NCBI GenBank assembly: GCA_937907035.1
Contig: CALCTX010000093.1
Span: forward strand, 1-6,678
Source of the DNA: an uncultured Selenomonadales bacterium
GTDB lineage: Bacteria; Bacillota_C; Negativicutes; Selenomonadales; Selenomonadaceae
DNA length: 6,678 nt
Direction: 5' to 3'
Numbering within the stretch: the first letter of the stretch is position 1; each line of letters starts with the position of its first letter. Under the pieces are notes generated by a model. That model had not been told where the DNA came from and did not search any database. It saw only the letters and a program-made list of their open reading frames with translations. The position numbers were made by a program, and so were the translations under genes. Below are positions 1 through 4,543 of the stretch, piece after piece.

Positions 1-696
1 AGCGCCTGTGACAACACTGCGATCCACAACTGGTTCGGACTGGTTGCTGTCAAAGAGGGGCTGCTTGAGAATGCCGTCATTACGAACAACTCTTGCAGTA
101 GCCCTCGTGGTTACGGGAATTTTGTCGGCGGAATCTGGCAGACCGGCGGCACGGTCCGGAACTGTCTTGTTGCGGGCAACGTCGTGGATGAACTCGGCAC
201 GTGTGTGGGCGGGGTGAAAGTCGGTGGCGGCAGAATGGTGAACTGCACGGTGACGGAAAACTCGCTGGCCAATGCCGACGCGGACAGCGTCGCTGGTGCG
301 TGGGTTGCTTCGCCGGGACGGCTGGCCAATGCAATCGTCTGGGACAACGTTGGTTCGGAGCCTGAATCGGTTGGTGCCGACAAGTCGCTCGGCAATGTCA
401 TTGGCGTTGATCCGTTGTTTGCGCGGGGAGCGTCCGTCCGGTATGTTCCGCGTTGTTTCTCGCCTGCAGTCAATGCTGGCCTGAACGCCGAATGGAACGG
501 GGATGACCTTTTGGTCTCTACAGATCTTTTGGGCGCACCGCGGCTCAGAAGACGCATCATAGATGCTGGCTGCTGTGAGAGTCAGGCGGTTCCGGGCTTG
601 ACGCTGATTGTGTCATTGAAACAATGCGCGGTCATAACCTTGGGCGTATTATCTACAAAGGAACCGCTCTGCCCAATACAGGTATTCCGGGAATGA
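1..696 (+). CDS. Right-handed beta-helix repeat protein, C-terminal part with choice-of-anchor Q-like domain (5' partial, 3' end probably artificial)
   Basis: The frame is open from base 1 to a TGA at 694-696, giving 231 residues with no start in the window. Residues about 20-116 show four imperfect rungs of 27-30 residues, each with an N-x-x-[VIL]-x-x-N core: ENAVITNN (23), RNCLVAGN (53), VNCTVTEN (80), ANAIVWDN (109). This is typical of parallel beta-helix surface proteins. Residues 137-193 then carry VDPLF, SPAVNAG, DLLGAPR and IIDAGCCE. These match the DPLF / SPAxNAG / DxxGxxR / DIGAYE series that ends proteins of the choice-of-anchor Q type, so the true C-terminus should lie near residue 200. 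The last 28 or so codons (about 612-696) read out of frame across the yqeB fragment and are probably not native protein. The role is likely secreted or cell-surface (adhesin or glycan-associated), but the signal peptide and N-terminus are outside the window. GC is much higher than in the downstream operon. Confidence is high for the fold and low for the 3' boundary. Confidence 0.8.
   Translation, partial: SACDNTAIHNWFGLVAVKEGLLENAVITNNSCSSPRGYGNFVGGIWQTGGTVRNCLVAGNVVDELGTCVGGVKVGGGRMVNCTVTENSLANADADSVAGAWVASPGRLANAIVWDNVGSEPESVGADKSLGNVIGVDPLFARGASVRYVPRCFSPAVNAGLNAEWNGDDLLVSTDLLGAPRLRRRIIDAGCCESQAVPGLTLIVSLKQCAVITLGVLSTKEPLCPIQVFRE
590..625. other. Junction between two unrelated sequences
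   Basis: Left of this interval the sequence is GC-rich beta-helix protein DNA; right of it is the lower-GC SDMH operon. Frame 1 gives a natural protein end region (IIDAGCCESQAVPGLTLIV, up to about 612). Frame 3 gives YqeB family sequence from about 600. Both genes are incomplete at the same place and in different frames. No insertion-sequence end, target duplication or att-like repeat is visible at the join. Confidence 0.7.
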
Positions 697-1010
697 TCGC
701 AGGTGTTTCCGCTGAACGTGTAATACATGCCCCGTCAAGTGGCAATATAAAACTCATTCACGATATCGGCGACATCGTCAAAGCAGGTGAAGTCATTGCT
801 GTAATAGATTCAGTCCCCGTAGCCGCAACGATCAGCGGTGTACTGCGTGGCATTATCCGTGACGGTTTCCCGGTAACCAAGGGACTTAAAATTGCTGATA
901 TCGATCCCAGAACTGAGCAACAAAAAAATTGCTATACTATTTCTGATAAATCACGTGCCATAGCCGGCAGTGTCCTTGAAGCAATAATGGCATTTCACTC
1001 CGGGCGGTGA
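600..1010 (+). CDS. yqeB: YqeB/EF2563-family selenium-dependent molybdenum hydroxylase maturation protein, C-terminal half (5' truncated)
   Basis: This is the C-terminal part of the YqeB-type protein (TIGR03309-like) that accompanies selenium-dependent molybdenum hydroxylases and is thought to help mature their labile selenium/Mo site. Recognisable family sequence starts at about base 600 with DADCVIETMRGHNLGR and continues with GTALPNTGIPG, an APSSG..IGDIVKAGEVIAVI stretch resembling a barrel-sandwich (lipoyl/biotinyl-like) fold, and ISGVLRGIIRDGFPVTKGLKIADIDPR. Only about 136 residues remain, against roughly 260 for short family members. The N-terminal Rossmann-like part is absent. Upstream the frame stays open only to a TGA at 576-578. 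The first ATG in frame is at 624, but it lies inside the conserved ETMRGH motif and has no ribosome binding site, so it is not a genuine start. The stop TGA (1008-1010) overlaps the GTG of the next gene. The 5' loss coincides with the composition break, so the gene is either cut by a chimeric join or a truncated pseudogene. The original operon promoter would lie upstream of the missing part. Confidence 0.85.
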   Translation, partial: DADCVIETMRGHNLGRIIYKGTALPNTGIPGMIAGVSAERVIHAPSSGNIKLIHDIGDIVKAGEVIAVIDSVPVAATISGVLRGIIRDGFPVTKGLKIADIDPRTEQQKNCYTISDKSRAIAGSVLEAIMAFHSGR

Positions 1011-2602
1011 CAATTATGTATTTTGGAACATGGTCTGAAACTGAATTTACTGTCAGTCATTCAATGGCAGAAACAATCGGCTATTCCGCCTCTGTAAAGA
1101 CTATTGCCTTTATTGGCGCCGGAGGAAAAACCACATTGCTTTGCCGGCTTGCCGAAGAACTTGCTTCTCAGGGAAAAAATGTGCTTATCTCAACAACTAC
1201 CCATTTGCAATATCCTTTCCCTATAAATAATTATCAGGAAAAAATAACCATTGCCGGCAATATATCCGGTAATAAAATAACCCCTATATTACAATCTGAT
1301 TTAACAAAATGTGCCACAAAATACGACATCCTTCTTTACGAAGCTGACGGTGCACATCATCGGCCAATAAAATATCCGGCAGAATACGAACCGGTCCTGT
1401 TGCCGGATACAGATATCGTCATTTCTGTCCTCGGGCTTGACGCAATCGGTCAACGAATCATTGATATTGCCCATCGTCCGAAATTATTAGCTGCCGCACT
1501 TAATGTGCCAATCGGGCATCAGCTTTTGCCGGAAGATCTAAAAATAATTTTTCCGGCTTTAATAAACAAGCAGGAAAATTTAAGTAAAAAGCAAATATTT
1601 ATATTAAATAAAGTAAATACATCACAGGATTTAACTACTGCCGCCAGACTTGCTGACATCTGGCCTGAGGAAAGGAGCCAGTTCATGATTGCCGGTAATG
1701 ATAAACAAGACAATACTTTTATCAAAATTTGTGATCAGCTGAAACGCTCAACTCCAGTCCTCTGTGCAGCCGAGGTTTCGCCTTTTGCAGGAAAAATGCG
1801 GCTTATCGACCGCTTTCATCCTCTGCATACATTTGATTTTTCATCTGTCAGACTGCCGTGTATTGTTCCTTTTGATGAAACAGATTATTATGTTGAGCGT
1901 ATTTCACCTGCTCCCCATCTGATCATTGCCGGTGGCGGTCATGTTGCTTTGGCAACAGCGAAAATTGCCGCCATTCTCGGAATGACCGTTACCATTGTTG
2001 AACCAAGATCTGAATTTGCCACAAAAGACAGATTCCCCATGGCTGCCACGATCTGTAATGAACCATACGAAACCGGTCTGGCCCGCGATTTTGGGGAAAA
2101 TGTTTATTATGTCGTTCTGACTCATGGTCATACAGGTGATACTACTGCATTACAAACCATACTTAAAAAGCCATCCAAATACATTGGCATGATTGGCAGC
2201 CGCAAAAAAAATGCTCATGTCTTCGCCCAATTACAAGCTGCCGGTTACACCGATACTGAAATAAAAAAAGTTCATGCCCCGATCGGTTTAGCAATTGGAG
2301 CAATAACCCCGGAAGAAATTGCCGTCAGCATCACTGCGGAAATTATCAGTATAATGAACCAGCAGACAGAAACAAAGACCAATCTGGAATTATTTGAGCT
2401 TGCTGCCACTTCTGTCATAAATAATCAGCCATTTGTAACGGCCTGTATTGTCAACAAAGAAGGCTCCGCCCCCCGAGGTATCGGAGCCCGTCTCCTCATC
2501 ACTGCCGACGGAATACCACATGGAACGATTGGCGGCGGTCCGGCAGAACTTTCCGTTATCAATGAAGCAAAAAAATGCTCAGCAAAAATGGCAGCACTTT
2601 AA
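1007..2602 (+). CDS. Fused YqeC-XdhC molybdenum hydroxylase maturation protein, frame broken near the C-terminus
   Basis: Three domains can be read in 531 residues. Residues about 20-260 are YqeC-like (selenium-dependent hydroxylase accessory protein), with a P-loop GAGGKTT at 37-43, STTTH just after it and EADGAHHRPIK at 112-122. Residues about 290-445 are the XdhC C-terminal Rossmann domain, with IIAGGGHV (306-313), YIGMIGSRKK (392-401), HAPIGLAIGA (423-432) and PEEIAVSITAEI. Residues about 455-523 begin the XdhC/CoxI domain, with ACIVNKEGSAPRG (479-491) and GTIGGGPAE (506-514). XdhC proteins bind Mo cofactor and support its terminal sulfuration before insertion; YqeC is its partner in selenium systems. 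This frame ends eight codons after an A7 run (AKKCSAKMAAL, stop 2600-2602) and so lacks the end of the CoxI domain, which lies in the -1 frame (see 2575-2697). The GTG start overlaps the yqeB stop (GTGA). An ATG at 1016, about 8 bases after GGGCGG, is an equally good start, and ATG 1064 is less likely. Confidence 0.88.
   Translation: MTIMYFGTWSETEFTVSHSMAETIGYSASVKTIAFIGAGGKTTLLCRLAEELASQGKNVLISTTTHLQYPFPINNYQEKITIAGNISGNKITPILQSDLTKCATKYDILLYEADGAHHRPIKYPAEYEPVLLPDTDIVISVLGLDAIGQRIIDIAHRPKLLAAALNVPIGHQLLPEDLKIIFPALINKQENLSKKQIFILNKVNTSQDLTTAARLADIWPEERSQFMIAGNDKQDNTFIKICDQLKRSTPVLCAAEVSPFAGKMRLIDRFHPLHTFDFSSVRLPCIVPFDETDYYVERISPAPHLIIAGGGHVALATAKIAAILGMTVTIVEPRSEFATKDRFPMAATICNEPYETGLARDFGENVYYVVLTHGHTGDTTALQTILKKPSKYIGMIGSRKKNAHVFAQLQAAGYTDTEIKKVHAPIGLAIGAITPEEIAVSITAEIISIMNQQTETKTNLELFELAATSVINNQPFVTACIVNKEGSAPRGIGARLLITADGIPHGTIGGGPAELSVINEAKKCSAKMAAL
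2569..2575 (+). other. A7 run in slippery-heptamer phase at the XdhC frame break
   Basis: In the phase of the upstream frame the run reads gcA AAA AAA tgc, the A_AAA_AAA form known to promote -1 ribosomal slippage or transcriptional slippage in bacteria. It lies exactly where the coding frame changes. I see only a weak potential stem downstream (TGCT 2576-2579 with AGCA 2593-2596) and no clear pseudoknot. A Shine-Dalgarno-like stimulator before it is also not evident. A one-base deletion (A8 to A7) explains it equally well. Confidence 0.5.
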
Positions 2603-2697
2603 AAACTATAAGCATGAACACATCGGAAACTCCTGACGTTTCGTCAATGGTCTGTGGTGGAGAAATTACCGTACTCATAGAAAGTGTACAGCCATGA
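2575..2697 (+). CDS. C-terminal end of the XdhC/CoxI domain in the -1 frame
   Basis: If reading slips back one base at the A7 run, the fusion protein continues as EAKK-MLSKNG... and ends with SSMVCGGEITVLIESVQP, stop TGA 2695-2697. The MVCGGEITVLIE segment matches the conserved (M/C)CGG-x-(V/I)-x-(V/L)-x-x-E end of XdhC/CoxI domains, so these 40 codons are genuine family sequence missing from the upstream frame. Upstream, this frame is closed by a TGA at 2563-2565, so it is not an independent gene. The rejoined protein would have about 563 residues. Its TGA overlaps the ATG of the nucleotidyltransferase gene (ATGA 2694-2697), the same 4-base coupling seen elsewhere in this operon. That supports it as the real or ancestral 3' end. 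Whether the break is programmed frameshifting, a mutation or a sequencing error in the homopolymer cannot be told from one sequence. Confidence 0.8.
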   Translation: MLSKNGSTLKTISMNTSETPDVSSMVCGGEITVLIESVQP

Positions 2698-3287
2698 AAA
2701 AAGTATCTGCTGTTATTCTCGCCTCAGGCATAGGGAGCCGGTTTGGCAAAAATAAATTGCTTGCCCGCATCGGCGATCAACTGCTTGGAACAATTGCCGC
2801 CAATGAACTGCTTAACCTTCCAAATCATTACCTTAAAAATATCATATTGGTTACCCCGTACCAACAGCTTGCTGACAGCGTTCCGAAAAAAATCACCGTC
2901 ATAAACAATCCTGATCAATATCTTGGACAATCTCATTCCCTGCAGCTTGGGCTGAACGAGGCAAAAAACTCTGACGGCATAATTTTTCTTAATGCTGACC
3001 AGCCTTTTATAAAAGCTGATATAATAAGATCATTAATTGATGCATTTCAGAAAGATGATAAAATTATTGTCCCCCGTGTAAATAAAATACCAAAAAGCCC
3101 CTGCATTTTCCCGCGTCGCTTTTTTTCTGCTCTGAGTGAACTTCACGGAGACTGCGGTGGTCGTATAATTTTCCGAGAGAACCCAGCTGAAATTATATAT
3201 ATTGATTTTCCTGACAGTACAGCGTTTTTTGATATTGATACTCCCGCGGATATGAAATCCGCTACAGAAATAATAAACAGGAAGTGA
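2694..3287 (+). CDS. mocA: MocA/YgfJ-type molybdenum cofactor nucleotidyltransferase
   Basis: The 197 residues are full length for the MobA-like NTP-transferase family that adds a nucleotide (CMP in MocA) to molybdopterin before insertion into xanthine-dehydrogenase-type enzymes; it acts in the cytoplasm. The N-terminal nucleotide-binding signature is AVILASGIGSRFGKNKLL (6-23), with the conserved Gly, Arg16, Gly18 and Lys21. The metal-binding position is NADQP (100-104), where many relatives have GDQP. Further on are GDCGGR (152-157, GDxGxR type) and the C-terminal FDIDTPAD (179-186). The start is fixed by the ATGA overlap with the end of the XdhC reading frame and needs no strong ribosome binding site of its own, which suggests coupled translation. 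The gene is AT-rich (15 G+C in bases 3001-3060). SDMH operons regularly carry a member of this family (TIGR03310-like). The nucleotide actually used (CTP or GTP) is inferred from family, not shown. Confidence 0.88.
   Translation: MKKVSAVILASGIGSRFGKNKLLARIGDQLLGTIAANELLNLPNHYLKNIILVTPYQQLADSVPKKITVINNPDQYLGQSHSLQLGLNEAKNSDGIIFLNADQPFIKADIIRSLIDAFQKDDKIIVPRVNKIPKSPCIFPRRFFSALSELHGDCGGRIIFRENPAEIIYIDFPDSTAFFDIDTPADMKSATEIINRK
3279..3284 (+). promoter_or_regulatory. Ribosome binding site of the FAD subunit gene
   Basis: AGGAAG lies 9 bases before ATG 3294 and overlaps the end of the nucleotidyltransferase gene. It fixes the start of the FAD subunit. Confidence 0.6.
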
Positions 3288-3293
3288 ACAGTT

Positions 3294-4076
3294 ATGTACC
3301 AAATCAAAAACTACGTTAAGCCAGCCACGCTTGAGGAAGCCTTTGAGCTTAACAAGAAGAAGCAAAACCGCATAATCGCAGGAAATATGTGGCTTCGCCT
3401 TGGTTCCTCTGTCTATGATACTCTGATTGATATTTCCGAACTCGGACTTAATAAAATCGAAGAAACATCTGACAAATTTATCATCGGCGCAATGATTTCC
3501 CTGCGTGAACTCGAACTTGATCCGGCACTTGCCGCCGCCTTTGACAATACAATTGAAACAGCTGTCAAGAGCATTGTCGGCACACAGTTCCGCAATACTG
3601 CAACAATCGGCGGCAGTATCTGGGGACGTTTCGGTTTCTCAGATATATTGACACTCCTTCTTGCCTTTGACACAGAAGTCTGTCTGTATAAAGGTGGAAC
3701 CATACCGCTTCGTGATTTCATTTCCCTGCCCTATGACCGTGATATCCTGACCCACATCATCATTCACAAAAACATTACCGCCGCAGCTTATCAGACACTG
3801 CGCAATCAAGCTACAGATTTTCCGGTTATTGCCTGTGCCCTGGCAAAAGGAGCAGATGGTTGCCGCCTGACAATCGGCGCCCGCCCAGGAAAAGCCGTAC
3901 TCTATACTGTTCCGGATGTCTCCTCTGAAGCTGACTTCTCTGTTTTTCTGGAAAAAACTGTATCCGATACCATCTTTGGTACAAATATAAGAGCCTCTGC
4001 CGAATATCGTCAGGCAATGGCTGCTGTACTGCTGAAACGCCTTTGGAAACAAATAAATGAAAAGGAGGCTCACTGA
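3294..4076 (+). CDS. FAD-binding subunit of selenium-dependent molybdenum hydroxylase
   Basis: This 260-residue protein is a CoxM/XdhB-type FAD-binding subunit. It would accept electrons from the 2Fe-2S subunit and pass them to an unidentified acceptor. The N-terminal FAD-binding region begins FxPATLEEAFEL-like (YVKPATLEEAFEL, 7-19) and has IIAGNMWLRLG at 27-37, where the usual motif is AGGTDL. The second FAD motif is NTATIGGSIWGRFGFSDIL (101-119), with Ser108 in place of the Asn of the usual TIGGN. A shortened CO_deh_flav_C-like domain follows (about 155-255, including RLTIGARPGKA). Length and motifs agree with YgfM-like subunits from selenium-linked operons (TIGR03312-like), which are shorter than the roughly 290 residues of classical XdhB. 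A good ribosome binding site (AGGAAG) precedes the start, and the stop lies two bases before the next ATG. The electron acceptor cannot be deduced. Confidence 0.87.
   Translation: MYQIKNYVKPATLEEAFELNKKKQNRIIAGNMWLRLGSSVYDTLIDISELGLNKIEETSDKFIIGAMISLRELELDPALAAAFDNTIETAVKSIVGTQFRNTATIGGSIWGRFGFSDILTLLLAFDTEVCLYKGGTIPLRDFISLPYDRDILTHIIIHKNITAAAYQTLRNQATDFPVIACALAKGADGCRLTIGARPGKAVLYTVPDVSSEADFSVFLEKTVSDTIFGTNIRASAEYRQAMAAVLLKRLWKQINEKEAH
4061..4068 (+). promoter_or_regulatory. Strong ribosome binding site of the 2Fe-2S subunit gene
   Basis: AAAGGAGG, a near-perfect Shine-Dalgarno sequence, ends 10 bases before ATG 4079 and lies within the last codons of the FAD subunit gene. It is the strongest such site in the window and fixes the start of the 2Fe-2S subunit. 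Confidence 0.75.
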
Positions 4077-4078
4077 AC

Positions 4079-4543
4079 ATGGAAATCTCTTATTTGCTCA
4101 ATGGCAAAAAAATCACTTCGCTCATTGAACCCGATACCACACTGTTCGCGGAGTTGCGCCGTAAAGGCTGCTGCAGCATTAAATGTGGCTGTGATACCAC
4201 TAACTGCGGTATGTGCACAGTATGGCTCGACAATAAACCTGTACTTTCCTGTTCAGTACCTGCCGCCCGTGTCAACGGCAAAGCAGTGACTACACTTGAA
4301 GGATTACAAACTGAAGCCCTTGAATTTGCACAATATATGGCCGAAGAAGGCAGTGACCAATGTGGTTTCTGCAACCCCGGCTTTGTTATGAATGTTCTTG
4401 CCATGGCCCGCGAGCTTGACAATCCTTCTGAGCGGGAAATCAATGAATATCTCAACGGTAATTTCTGCCGCTGTACCGGCTATGCCGGCCAGCTGCGCGC
4501 CATAAAAAAATATCTGTCCGCTCGAAAGCAGGTGACAGCATGA
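4079..4543 (+). CDS. 2Fe-2S subunit of selenium-dependent molybdenum hydroxylase
   Basis: The 154 residues are the usual length for a CoxS/XdhC-type small iron-sulfur subunit that carries two 2Fe-2S clusters between the Mo site and FAD. The N-terminal plant-ferredoxin-like domain has GCDTTNCGMC with Cys38, Cys43, Cys46 and then Cys58 (VLSC). The C-terminal four-helix domain has QCGFCNPGF (Cys95, Cys98) and FCRCTGY (Cys130, Cys132). All eight cluster ligands are present. Three further cysteines (31, 32, 36) sit just before the first cluster, which is unusual. QCGFCNPG has Asn where many homologues have Thr or Ile. The gene starts from a strong ribosome binding site two bases after the FAD gene stop, and its own TGA overlaps the ATG of the catalytic subunit (ATGA 4540-4543), so the subunits are probably made in coupled amounts. 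Confidence 0.93.
   Translation: MEISYLLNGKKITSLIEPDTTLFAELRRKGCCSIKCGCDTTNCGMCTVWLDNKPVLSCSVPAARVNGKAVTTLEGLQTEALEFAQYMAEEGSDQCGFCNPGFVMNVLAMARELDNPSEREINEYLNGNFCRCTGYAGQLRAIKKYLSARKQVTA

Noticed and set aside
111..560. Long minus-strand open frame opposite the beta-helix gene (149 codons)
   Set aside because: It lies antisense to a frame with clear beta-helix and anchor-Q-like motifs. Its own translation is low-complexity Pro/Thr/Ser/Ala-rich and shows no family motif; high GC favours such shadows.
624..626. ATG 624 as a native start of the yqeB fragment
   Set aside because: The codons just before it (DADCVIET) already match the YqeB family, and no ribosome binding site precedes it, so this is an internal methionine.
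1250..1261. Perfect 12-base palindrome ATTGCCGGCAAT, with many other TTGCCGG-like words in 1100-2250
   Set aside because: They fall inside codons for Ile/Leu-Ala-Gly or Leu-Pro-Asp/Glu in the YqeC-XdhC gene, at irregular spacing and in more than one frame. Neither an operator nor an uptake-sequence array is supported.
2448..2636. 62-codon + strand frame overlapping the end of the XdhC gene
   Set aside because: It is the third frame through the CoxI region. It shows no family sequence, and both the upstream frame and the -1 continuation match XdhC much better.
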